Program-made: the position numbers and the translations under genes
NCBI GenBank assembly: GCA_963814165.1
Contig: CAWFBW010000002.1
Location: forward strand, 1 to 64,000
Length of the DNA stretch: 64,000 nt
Origin: DASRAA01 sp963814165
GTDB lineage: Bacteria > Acidobacteriota > Terriglobia > Terriglobales > Acidobacteriaceae
Reading direction: 5' to 3'
Shown here: positions 48,809-57,886 of the stretch, one piece after another
Layout of the letters: each line of letters begins with the position of its first letter
How positions within the stretch are numbered: position 1 is the first letter of the stretch
Notes under the pieces: generated by a model
Told to the model about the DNA's origin: nothing
Database searches by the model: none
Seen by the model: only the letters and a program-made list of their open reading frames with translations

Positions 48809-51282
48809 ATGAGTAATCTGCTCCAGGATGTTCGCACCGCGCTTCGCGTGCTGGCCGCTGCTCCCGCCTTCACCGTCGCGGCAATACTCTCGCTGGCCAT
48901 CGGAATCGGCGCCAACACCGCAATCTTCAGCATCGTGGATAGGCTTGTTGCTTCGTCCACTTCCCTACCAGGACGCTGAGAGGCTGGTCATTCTCTGGAA
49001 CCGCTCTCCCGGCCTCGACATTGCCGAAGACTGGTTTTCCACGGCGCAGTACTTCGACATCAAGAACGGCCATCGTGGCTTTGAGCAGGTCGCCATCGCC
49101 ATCGGCGGCAACTACAACCTCACCGGCTGGGGCGACCCGGAGCGCGTCGGCGCGATCCGCGTCTCCTCGAATCTACTGCCCATGCTCGGACAGCAGGCAG
49201 CGCTCGGGCGATTGTTCGTAGCCGACGAAGACCTGCCGGACCGCACGGCCACCGCCCTTCTCAGCCACGGTACATGGACGCGGCGCTTCGGTTCCGATCC
49301 CGGCGTTCTCGGCAAGAAGCTCATGCTGAACGGTGTGCCGTACGAAATTGTCGGTGTCATGCCGCGCTCGTTTTCGTTGCCTCGCGAGGTGATGCCCACG
49401 CTCGACGGCGCGGAGCAGGCCGAGATCTTGCTGCCGCTTCCCCTCCCTGCCAATGCCGCCCAGAATCGCGATCACGAAGACTACAACATTGTGGGCAAGT
49501 TGAAGCCCGGGGTTTCCGTGCAACAGGCACAAGCCGAAATGGACACCCTCACGGCGCGCCTGCGCCATGACTTCCCCGAAGTGTATCCGCCCAACGGCGG
49601 CCTCACGTTCGGCATCGTGCCGTTGCTCGAGCAGGTGGTCGGCAACGTTCGCCGCACGCTCTATCTGCTGCTCGGAGCGGTGGGCTTTGTCCTGCTGATC
49701 GCGTGCGTGAACGTGGCCAACCTGCAACTGTCGCGCGCTGTCGCTCGCCAAAAAGAAATCGCGGTCCGCACGGCGCTCGGCGCCACCCGCATGCGCATCA
49801 TCCAGCAGTTGCTCACCGAAAGCGTTTTGCTTGCGTTCGCCGGTGGCGCCTTGGGCGTCCTTCTGGCATTTCTTGCGTTGCACTGGGTACGGTTGCTCGG
49901 CCCGCAGAGCGTGCCGAGAGTCAACGACATCGGAATCGGCTTTGCCGCTCTCGCGTTCACGTTCCTGGTTTCCATTCTGTCGGCGATTCTGTTTGGACTG
50001 GCTCCGGCGCTGCGGGTTTCGCGCCTCGACGTGCAAACGGTTCTGAAAGACAACAGTCGCGCCTCGGCTGGCGTCAGCGCGATTTGGGGAAGAGGCAACA
50101 ACCTGCGCCGCTCTCTGGTGATCGCCGAGATTGCCCTTTGCGCCATGCTGCTGATCGGCGCCGGCTTGCTCATTCGCAGCTTTGCTCGTGTTCGCGACGT
50201 AAATCCCGGCTTCAATCCTCGTAATGTTCTCACCCTTGAGCTGACCATGACCGGCGAGCGCTACAAAGACAAGCAGGCAGTCCTCGCTGCCTATCACGAT
50301 CTCTGGCAGCGGCTGGAACACTTGCCAGGCGTCACCTCGACAGGGGCCGTCACATCGCTGCCGCTAAGCCAGATGTTCGCCTGGGGACCCATCACCGTTG
50401 AGGGACGCGTGCCCCCGCCCGGCGAAAAGTTCATCAATGCCGACGAACGCATGGTCAGCGGACGTTATTTCCAGGCCATGGAAATCCCCCTTCGCGCAGG
50501 CCGCTTCTTCAACGACGATGACACCGCCGACAAGCCTCGTGTGGCCATTGTTGACGACTACATGGCGCAACAACTCTGGCCGAACCAGGACCCAATCGGC
50601 AAGCGCTTGCACATCGGTGGAATCAGCGAGACCAGCTCTCCCTGGATCACCGTCGTCGGCGTGGTTGGCCGCATAAAGCAATACACCCTCGACTCCGACT
50701 CACGCATCGCGTTCTACCTTCCGCAAACCCAATACGTCACGCGCGCCATGAACGTCGTTCTGCGCAGCAGCAACGATCCGCTCGCTCTGGCCGGCGCTGT
50801 ACGCCAGCAGATTCACGAACTGAATCCCGACCTTCCGCTTTACAACGTGAGCACCATGCAGGAGCGCTTCGACAAATCTCTCGCCCGCCGTCGTTTCACC
50901 ATGCTGGTCCTGGGGACATTCGCGGCCATCGCTCTTGGGTTGGCGGTGGTCGGAATTTATGGACTCATCGCCTATCTGGTTGGCCAGGGCAGCCGCGAAG
51001 TCGGCATCCGCCTGGCGCTTGGGGCGACACCCGCGAACATCAAGAAACTCATCGTCAGCGGCGGGATGACCCTGGCCTTGTGGGGCGTCGCTATCGGCAT
51101 CGCAGGCGCGCTGGTCGTCAGCCCGCCTGATGCGCTCGCTGCTTTTCGGCGTCGGAGTCACCGATGTCGCAACCTTTGTCGCCGTTCCCATTCTTCTAGC
51201 TTGCGTCGCTTTGGTCGCCAGCTACATCCCAGCGCGACGCGCCTCCCGCATCGATCCCAACACCTCATTGCGATGCGAATAG
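48809..51282 (+). CDS. Acidobacterial-type duplicated orphan permease (MacB/FtsX-like, no ATPase), two frameshifts
   Basis: The start is ATG 48809 (MSNLLQDVRTALRVLAAAPAFT). A MacB periplasmic-core domain follows the first helix (SLAIGIGANTAIFSIVDRL), then three FtsX helices (LYLLLGAVGFVLLIACVNVANL onward). A second periplasmic core and FtsX unit come next, the last with REVGIRLALGATPANIKKLI. Such proteins resemble ABC-type permeases but have no ATPase gene beside them. Surplus bases at about 48944 (CTTGTTG for CTGTTG) and about 51123 (AGCCCGCC for AGCCGCC) break the frame. Corrected, the protein has 823 residues and ends ARRASRIDPNTSLRCE. It lies just after hpnJ. Confidence 0.88.
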
Positions 51283-51520
51283 GAGCGCGTTGCTAGAACT
51301 GGTTTTGTAAACGTATTTTGAAAGGGCACCACTTCAGTCGTGCCGATATCGCCGCCCCAACAATGGTGGAAGCACCGGGCTTTAGTACCCCCCACCCCCC
51401 TAATCCTGTAAATTCCTCTTTCTAATGGAGTTAGGCGACGCGGTGCGGGCAAAATCCTCATAACAAACGGGTTGCAGGCAAAATCTTCATTCGAAAGGGG
51501 ATAGGAGTGTGTTTTGGGTG

Positions 51521-52201
51521 TCATGCGGCATTCGCTGGGGTGTCGGCGGCAACCTGGCTCGGTGCAGTCGGCGGTTTGCGGTCGGTCGCGGGCGGGTCGG
51601 GCAGGTCGCCCAGGTTAGCGCCGAAAAGCACGGCGCGAACCTGGGACACCAAGTTTGCTGGTGGGGCACCGTGCGGATCGCGGGCGGGGACGCGAGCGAG
51701 CGAAGGTTGCCTTGTTTGCGTGAGCCGAGCCTCGGGGGTGAGGCCGATGGTGGCTTCGATGGTGGCGGCAGCGACGTCGGGCGGGGCATCAAAATCGGTG
51801 TCAAAGGGGAGCTGGTACTGGTCCCAGAGGCTGTTGATCTCGAGGGCGCGAAGGGGGTCGTCGGGCGCGACTTCGGGACGCTGGCCCTTCCACTCGGGCG
51901 TGGACTTGAGGCTGGTGGAGGCCATCTGCAGTCCGTAGAGGTAGACGGCGGCCTGACGCGCGCTCAGGCAGTTGTCGGCCAAGGCGTCGAGGACCTGCTG
52001 GACGCCGGACAAAATGGCGTGCGCGTTGTCGAGGATGGGCATTTGCAGGCGGAAGGGCTCGTTACGCAGACGGGCGCGGGCGGCCTGGACGCGGCGGGCG
52101 CGAAGGTTGAGGTGAAAGTAGCAATAACGCTGGTCGCGAAGGGCGGGAGAACTGCAGTAAACGCCATCTTCCTTGAGATGGTCACAAGTGCGGCAGGGCA
52201 T
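51521..52201 (-). CDS. Conserved hypothetical protein with N-terminal Cys/His zinc-type motif
   Basis: 226 aa, strong AGGAGG upstream of ATG 52201. The N-terminus has cysteines 3, 6, 16 and 27 and His 30 (CRTC, YCSS, YCYFH), the layout of a small metal-binding knuckle. Residues 32-100 are mostly helical with many Arg (ARRVQAARARL) and then ILSGVQQVLDALADNCLSARQAAVYLYGLQMA. After residue 110 the protein is Pro/Ala/Asp-rich and probably disordered. I know of many similar unnamed proteins in acidobacterial genomes but no function. The frame on the other strand (51509-52384) is a shadow. Confidence 0.78.
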   Translation of the reverse strand: MPCRTCDHLKEDGVYCSSPALRDQRYCYFHLNLRARRVQAARARLRNEPFRLQMPILDNAHAILSGVQQVLDALADNCLSARQAAVYLYGLQMASTSLKSTPEWKGQRPEVAPDDPLRALEINSLWDQYQLPFDTDFDAPPDVAAATIEATIGLTPEARLTQTRQPSLARVPARDPHGAPPANLVSQVRAVLFGANLGDLPDPPATDRKPPTAPSQVAADTPANAA

Positions 52202-52927
52202 ATTTGCCTCCTAAGAACGGCTGGGCCGTTGGCCTTCAGCTCTCAGTTATCAGCTGTCAGCCATCAGTCAGTTGCTACAGGCCGCAGGTATACCGGCGGC
52301 AAGGTCGAACAGTGTTCGAGCGGGAGTAACCTCCGCTTGGTTACCTTGCACCGATTGGATTTTGGATGTCAAGGGAAATCGTAGGAAAAATGAGGCGGAG
52401 TTCCCGTTTTGGGAAAGGCAGAGTTCACCACAGAGGCACGGAGGCACAGACAACAACGGGTTAAAGGCAAGCAAGATCGGGTCACCGCTTGAAGCGGTTC
52501 TTCGTCGTTACAGCCGGACGAAGGGCATTTTCTTGTGCGCTTCGTCCTGCGGCCTGCGCGCAAGCCTTCGGCAGAGAGGAATTGGATTTTGTTATTTGCC
52601 TTCCCAGCGATGAATCGCTGGGCTTTCTTCTGCCGTCCCGCCGGGCGGCGGGACTTCAACCCAGGTTAGCGGCCAACAACAGGCCGCGAACATGGAGCAC
52701 CGGGCTCGGAAACAACATCCTCAGCAACTAGACCGCCCCAACCCTTTCGAGTTGCCTCTTCGGCAGAGTTGTGACGGATGTCACTGGCTATTGTTCACGT
52801 GCTCTGCTTTCATTTAACGTGAAGGCACGTATTAGAGCCAGACTGCTAAATATGCGGCAGCCCGGTCCTTCCCTGCAGTGAAGGTGGAGAGGATCGGTAC
52901 GGCTTTTCCGTGTCTTCGGACTGTCAT
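52202..52927. other. Long intergenic region with hairpins and low-complexity fragments
   Basis: 726 bases between divergent genes. It contains an interspersed-looking TCAG/CAGT-rich stretch (52230-52270), the phrase CCACAGAGGCACGGAGGCACAGA (52429-52451), and the perfect hairpin CCCAGCGAT-GA-ATCGCTGGG (52603-52622) followed by CTTTCTTCT. Short open frames here have no family features. It appears non-coding. Confidence 0.55.
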
Positions 52928-54802
52928 ATGAAGTGTCGAACGGGAGAGACACGACCTCGCGGAACCGGCTCACGCTCCCCTTGTGGCTGGAGCGCGCGCG
53001 TGCTGGTCGTGCTGTGTTTTCTCGTTCTTCCAGCACCCAGGCTCCTCGCCCAAGCTGCCGAGTCCGGACAGCCGAAGAACATACTGGTCCTCTACAGCTT
53101 CTCCGACCGCAACCTCTTCGATCCGCTCGATAACCTCAAAGCTGCCATTCGGTCTCGCGTCAATTCGCCGGTGAACTTCTACGTGCATTACCTGGAGGCA
53201 CAGGGGCTGGAAGATCCCAACTACGACCACAGTTTGAGCGAAAACTTGCGCAGTGAGCTCCGTGGCGTGAAGTTGGATCTGGTAATCACCGCAGTGTATT
53301 CGTCATATCAGTTCGCGCTGCGGCATCGCGATGAATTGTTCCCTGGCGTCCCGGTGGTTTTCTCCTACGTCAATGGCAGCAGAGTGGACGGGAGGCAACT
53401 CCCGCCCGGTGTAACCGGGGTTACAGTTTCCGTGGGTATTCGAGAGACCTTAGCACTTGCTTTCAAGCTGCATCCGGGCGCAGAGAATCTCGCAGTTGTT
53501 GCAGGAAGCTCGGAATTTGAGAGATTTTGGCGAACTGCAGTTCGCAATCAGTTTGGTCCGTATTCAGAAAAGATGAGGCTGATCGAGATCGTGGGTCTCG
53601 GGAATACCGACATCCTCAAGCAGGTCGCCGCGCTCCCTCCTCACACCGTGGTTCTCTTCATCGTTATGCCCAGGGATTCGTCACAGCCCGAAGTTGGGGT
53701 GTATGACACGGTGGCCGCTATCGGCCAACGTTTCCCTACATACTGTATCTTCCGGCATTTCTGCGTTGACCATGGTGGCGTGGGCGGCTCGTTCTATGAC
53801 CTTGGTGAGCAGACCTCGAAAACTGCCGAAATTGCAGCACGTATCCTTTCCGGTGAAAAGGCTGAGAATGTCCCCGTAATTCACGATTCTGGGACCCGTG
53901 TTACCGTTGACTTTCGCCAGCTTGTTCAGTGGAACATTCCCGAGTCCGCGCTTCCTCCTCGCAGCATCGTTCTGTTTCGCCAGCCTTCATTCTGGGAACG
54001 ATACGAGAAATACATCATCGCCGCCATCGCGCTCATCATCCTTCAGGCGGTGCTGATCGCGGGACTGCTATGGCAACGTGCCAGGAAGAAGGCTGCAACG
54101 GCCGATCTCCAAAGGCTTGGGAGCCACCTGATCCATGCTCACGAAGAAGAGCGCGCCCGCATCGCGCGTGAGCTTCACGATGACTTCAGCCAGCGCCTGG
54201 CAGTTCAAAACATTGAGCTTACTCAGCTAGAGAAAAACCTTCTCGCCTCGCAAGCTGAGGATCGCACTCGGACACTGCAACTGATGAAGGAGACGAAGGA
54301 GATGTCCGCGGACATGCGGTCTCTCTCTCATCAGCTACATTCCAGCAGGCTAGACCTTGTGGGTCTGGTTCCGGCCCTGAGTGGTCTCTGCGACGAAATC
54401 ACCAAGAAGTACAAGATCGATGTTCACTTCGCGGAGCACAACTTGCCCCGCAATCTCACGAAGGATGCAGAACTGTGCTTGTTCCGAGTCGCCCAAGAAG
54501 GGTTGAACAACGTAGTCAAGCACAGTGAGGCCGGCAGCGCCCAAGTCGAACTCGGCGCCAACCGGCACAACGTCAGTCTTCGCATCTCGGATGCCGGCAA
54601 AGGGTTTAACCCAGCAGTGAAGGATCCGGGTTCAGGAATTGGGTTGCTCGGTATGCGCGAGCGGCTTCGGTTAGTAGGCGGCAAGCTCTCGATTGTTTCG
54701 GAGCCGATGCGAGGAACGGAAGTTCTCGCCGAGATACCACTGTCCACCGCTGTGGCCGTCGAGCAGGTGACCGCGCCCGCAGAACAAGGAATGGAGTCAT
54801 GA
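52928..54802 (+). CDS. Sensor histidine kinase with periplasmic substrate-binding-type domain
   Basis: 624 aa from ATG 52928. After an N-terminal hydrophobic segment (VLVVLCFLVLPAPRLLA) comes a 300-residue periplasmic domain of ABC-substrate-binding type (NILVLYSFSDRNLFDPLDNL, GVTVSVGIRETLALAFKLHP). A second transmembrane helix follows (IIAAIALIILQAVLIAGLLW). The kinase is of the HisKA_3/NarX type: phosphoacceptor His 417 in ARELHDDFSQRLA, N-box EGLNNVVKHSEA, G-boxes DAGKGF and GIGLLGMRERL. It should phosphorylate the LuxR-type regulator encoded directly downstream with a four-base overlap. The ligand is unknown; the neighbouring sulfatase and phosphoesterase suggest an ester or sugar-type compound. 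Confidence 0.9.
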   Translation: MKCRTGETRPRGTGSRSPCGWSARVLVVLCFLVLPAPRLLAQAAESGQPKNILVLYSFSDRNLFDPLDNLKAAIRSRVNSPVNFYVHYLEAQGLEDPNYDHSLSENLRSELRGVKLDLVITAVYSSYQFALRHRDELFPGVPVVFSYVNGSRVDGRQLPPGVTGVTVSVGIRETLALAFKLHPGAENLAVVAGSSEFERFWRTAVRNQFGPYSEKMRLIEIVGLGNTDILKQVAALPPHTVVLFIVMPRDSSQPEVGVYDTVAAIGQRFPTYCIFRHFCVDHGGVGGSFYDLGEQTSKTAEIAARILSGEKAENVPVIHDSGTRVTVDFRQLVQWNIPESALPPRSIVLFRQPSFWERYEKYIIAAIALIILQAVLIAGLLWQRARKKAATADLQRLGSHLIHAHEEERARIARELHDDFSQRLAVQNIELTQLEKNLLASQAEDRTRTLQLMKETKEMSADMRSLSHQLHSSRLDLVGLVPALSGLCDEITKKYKIDVHFAEHNLPRNLTKDAELCLFRVAQEGLNNVVKHSEAGSAQVELGANRHNVSLRISDAGKGFNPAVKDPGSGIGLLGMRERLRLVGGKLSIVSEPMRGTEVLAEIPLSTAVAVEQVTAPAEQGMES

Positions 54803-55440
54803 CTCGTCCACGGGTACTGTTGGCGGATGATCATCGGATGTTGGCGGATGCGCTGAGAAAGATTCTGGAGCCCCGTTGCGAAGTGGTGGGGACGGTGAGC
54901 GATGGACGGGCACTTCTGGAAGCCGTAGCCACGCTGAATCCTGACGTTGTTGTGCTGGACATCACCATGCCTCACCTGAACGGGCTCGACGCTGGCCGCC
55001 AGATCAAAGCTAAGATGCCCAAGACGAAACTTATCTTCATGACGCAGCATGAAGATCCTTATCTTGTGGGAGAGGCTTTCCGTTGTGGCGCTTCTGCGTT
55101 TCTCCTCAAGGAGGCTGCAGCTTCTGAGCTAATCGATGCACTTGAGGCGGTCGTGAAGGGCAGTTCGTACGTGACGCCCAGTGCTGCAGAAGGTCTGACC
55201 AAAATCTCAGTGCGCGACCCTAAGGGTCTGGACCACATTCCTGAACCCTCTCCTCGGCAGCGCGAAGTGATTCAGTTGTTGGCGGAAGGCCATTCCATGA
55301 AAGAAGTTGCCGACTCGCTGAAGATCACAGTAAGGACGGTAGCGGCACACAAGTACGCAGTGATGGAGCTCTTACAACTTAAGAGCAATGCGGATTTAGT
55401 CCAATACGCCATCAAACACAAACTTGTTTCTTCTATTTAG
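54799..55440 (+). CDS. LuxR/NarL-type response regulator
   Basis: 213 aa. The receiver domain has the acidic pair in LLADDHRM, phosphoacceptor Asp 54 (VVVLDITMP), Thr in IFMTQHED and the conserved Lys in FLLKEAAA, so it is complete. The C-terminal helix-turn-helix (PSPRQREVIQLLAEGHSMKEVADSLKITVRTVAAHKYAVM) is of the LuxR type. Its ATG overlaps the kinase stop (ATGA), making a coupled two-component pair. Confidence 0.95.
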   Translation: MTRPRVLLADDHRMLADALRKILEPRCEVVGTVSDGRALLEAVATLNPDVVVLDITMPHLNGLDAGRQIKAKMPKTKLIFMTQHEDPYLVGEAFRCGASAFLLKEAAASELIDALEAVVKGSSYVTPSAAEGLTKISVRDPKGLDHIPEPSPRQREVIQLLAEGHSMKEVADSLKITVRTVAAHKYAVMELLQLKSNADLVQYAIKHKLVSSI

Positions 55441-55576
55441 TCGGCTTCAAGAATTCTCTCCTGATTGGTAGTTCTGACAATAGACATCCTCCTCGGCCGG
55501 GCGCACTCTGAAAGAGAAGTTCCATAAATACGCAAGTTAACTAAGTCTCCAGGCCAGTGATGGCAGAGGGCGGAAT

Positions 55577-56041
55577 ATGCTCCGAAATTCTGAGCCACCG
55601 GCAGGAAACGAAAAACTAGGGCAGCAATCGGCCGTGACTCTAAAGCGAGTGCTCGTGGTCGATGACCACGCACGCATTTTGAAGGCGGTATCAGCCTTGC
55701 TGGGGAAGTCATTCGATGTGGTTGATCTGGTGGCCGATGGGCGAGCTGCGTTGCAGGCAGCGCTGAAGCACGATCCCGATCTGATCGTCCTGGACGTCTC
55801 GATGCCGGGCATGAGCGGAATAGAAGTGGCAAGGGAGCTAACGCGACGCCAGAGCAAGGCGAAGATCGTCTTCCTCACGGTGCATGAGGATACTGAGATT
55901 CTGGCGAGTTGTCTTGCCGCGGGAGGACTGGGCTATGTGGTGAAAGAGCTGATGGATAGTGACTTGATTCCCGCGATAAATGAGGCCGTTGCTGGCCGCG
56001 AATTCGTCTCTCAGTTTTCTTCGGAGGACGAGGCACCATAA
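55577..56041 (+). CDS. Single-domain response regulator
   Basis: 154 aa from ATG 55577. Receiver domain with the acidic pair (VLVVDDHARI), phosphoacceptor Asp 73 (LIVLDVSMPGMSG), Thr in FLTVHED and Lys in YVVKELMD. No DNA-binding or enzymatic output domain follows, only a short tail (FVSQFSSEDEAP). It may compete with the LuxR-type regulator for phosphate from the upstream kinase, or act by protein contact. The 136-base gap before it and 19-base gap to the sulfatase gene suggest it belongs to the downstream transcript. Confidence 0.88.
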   Translation: MLRNSEPPAGNEKLGQQSAVTLKRVLVVDDHARILKAVSALLGKSFDVVDLVADGRAALQAALKHDPDLIVLDVSMPGMSGIEVARELTRRQSKAKIVFLTVHEDTEILASCLAAGGLGYVVKELMDSDLIPAINEAVAGREFVSQFSSEDEAP

Positions 56042-56060
56042 CCAAACAAGGAGAAGCACG

Positions 56061-57743
56061 ATGGATTTAGGAGCAAGTGTTCAAAGAGTAACGTTGGGCG
56101 CGCTCGCCATCTCCAGCTTCATGCTGGCGGGTGGCGCAGTTCCTGCCGCCGCACAAGATACGAAACCTAACATCGTCATGCTCATGAGCGACGACGTGGG
56201 CTGGAGCGACTACGGCGTGTATTTCGGGGGCGCGTCCCTCGGGCATCCCACGCCGAACATCGATCGCATGGCCAGAGAAGGCGCAATGTTCACGAGTTGG
56301 TACGGCCAGGCCAGTTGCACGGCGGGCCGTTCCTCGTTCATGACCGGGCGCATTCCGATCCGCACGGCACTGTCGGTTGTGGTCGTTCCCGGCGACGCGA
56401 ACGGCCTGCGGGCGGAGACGCCGACCATCGCCGAGTTCTTCCAGAAGAACGGATATCAGACCTACTTCTCCGGTAAATGGCACCTTGGCGACGTACCCAA
56501 GTTTTATCCCATCGAGCACGGCTTCGACGAGATGAAGGAATTTGCTGCCTACTACCCCGGCGTCTATGCCTACGAAGACACGGCGCAAAACGCGCATCCC
56601 TGGTTCCCGAAATATAACGACGACTACTGGGCCATGTATCAGAAGGTTGTGAATCAGTATGAATGGGAAGGCAAAGCGGGCCAGCCGGCAGTGAAAGGCA
56701 ACGACGGAGCGAAAATCACTCTGGAAAACCTTGCCGACTTTGATGTCCGTCAGACAGATTCAGCGGTCGCCTACATCAAGCAGCACGCCAAGGATGGCAA
56801 GCCCTTCTTCATGAGCGTGAACTTCATGGGCATGCACCAACCGACTAGCCCGAACAAGGCATTCGTGGGCAAGTCGCACCTTGGCAACTACTCCGACAAA
56901 CTGATCGAAATGGATTCCAACATTGGCCGTATCATGGACGCCATCCGCGCCGAGGCGCCCGATACCATCGTCATCCATACTTCTGACAATGGCGCATGGC
57001 AGGATGCATGGCCCGACGCTGGTACCACGCCGTTCCGCGGCGAAAAAGGAACGGGCTTTGAAGGCGCCTTCCGCGTGCCCGGCATTATGTGGTGGCCGGG
57101 ACACATTCCGGCGGGGCAGGTTCTCGACGAAATGATGTCACACATGGACGTGTGGCCCACGACTGCCACCCTGGCCGGGCTCACACCGCCGCCCCACGGC
57201 GAATGGAAAGATAACAACGGCAAGCCCATCTACTTCGACGGCATTGACAACACCGCCTATGTGACCGGCAAGACCAAACATTCGGCGCGCAGGGGATGGA
57301 TCTATACCGATGGCGAGAAGTTTCTCGGTATGCGTTACGACATGGCTGGGGACAAGAACAATCCCGACCTGAACATCGCTTGGAAGCTGCTCTACTCGTC
57401 GAAAGACACTTGGCTGGGCCCGACCCTGGACCTAGGCGCCATCGGTTCCACGTACAACCTCACCATGGACCCGTTTGAGAAGTACGACATGACATTCAAC
57501 GGAGCCGTGGCGACACGCAATCCAACCACTTCTCCGGGCCGCTATGCCGGCATGGACAACGGTTGGGCCATCTCGTTGTTGGATATTCCCCTCACGGAGT
57601 TCAACCAGTCCATCGTGAAATATCCGAGCCTGAAACGATTCCCGGGCGGAGCCTCGAACGATATGATCCCGAACCTCCAGAACCCGGAGAACCCGCTACC
57701 CTACGATCCGATGAAGATGCCAAAGACTATCGGAGCGCACTAA
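56061..57743 (+). CDS. Secreted arylsulfatase
   Basis: 560 aa, ATG 56061 with AAGGAG upstream. The signal peptide ends VPAAAQ. The alkaline-phosphatase-like fold begins PNIVMLMSDDVGWSDYG with the metal-binding Asp pair. The formylglycine site is SCTAGRSS, a C-x-A-x-R variant of the Cys-type C-x-P-x-R motif, so the Cys is expected to be oxidised by a formylglycine-generating enzyme not in this window. Further family elements are GKWHLG and HTSDNG. It hydrolyses sulfate esters in the periplasm or outside the cell. The metallophosphoesterase downstream suggests joint scavenging of substituted substrates. Confidence 0.9.
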   Translation: MDLGASVQRVTLGALAISSFMLAGGAVPAAAQDTKPNIVMLMSDDVGWSDYGVYFGGASLGHPTPNIDRMAREGAMFTSWYGQASCTAGRSSFMTGRIPIRTALSVVVVPGDANGLRAETPTIAEFFQKNGYQTYFSGKWHLGDVPKFYPIEHGFDEMKEFAAYYPGVYAYEDTAQNAHPWFPKYNDDYWAMYQKVVNQYEWEGKAGQPAVKGNDGAKITLENLADFDVRQTDSAVAYIKQHAKDGKPFFMSVNFMGMHQPTSPNKAFVGKSHLGNYSDKLIEMDSNIGRIMDAIRAEAPDTIVIHTSDNGAWQDAWPDAGTTPFRGEKGTGFEGAFRVPGIMWWPGHIPAGQVLDEMMSHMDVWPTTATLAGLTPPPHGEWKDNNGKPIYFDGIDNTAYVTGKTKHSARRGWIYTDGEKFLGMRYDMAGDKNNPDLNIAWKLLYSSKDTWLGPTLDLGAIGSTYNLTMDPFEKYDMTFNGAVATRNPTTSPGRYAGMDNGWAISLLDIPLTEFNQSIVKYPSLKRFPGGASNDMIPNLQNPENPLPYDPMKMPKTIGAH

Positions 57744-57790
57744 GCTATTAGCTCGCGAGAGTCAACAGACGCTTGCGAGCACATGAAAAC

Positions 57791-57857
57791 GCGGACTCGC
57801 TAGAGTCCGCACAACTGAAGTCGGAAAGCGAGGAAGGCTGAACAGCCTTCCTCGCTT
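57791..57857. repeat. Two hairpins between sulfatase and metallophosphoesterase genes
   Basis: GCGGACT (57791-57797) pairs with AGTCCGC (57804-57810), the same stem as at 40163-40178. A perfect 15-base inverted repeat follows, AAGCGAGGAAGGCTG (57826-57840) with CAGCCTTCCTCGCTT (57843-57857). There is no T-run; it may protect mRNA ends or be a repeat insertion. Confidence 0.75.
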
Positions 57858-57886
57858 CACAGCTCAACTTAGACGAAGTGGACACA

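Noticed and set aside
52272..52731. Short open frames in the 52.2-52.9 kb gap
   Set aside because: They have no ribosome-binding sites, no signal or domain pattern, and run through hairpins and low-complexity sequence.
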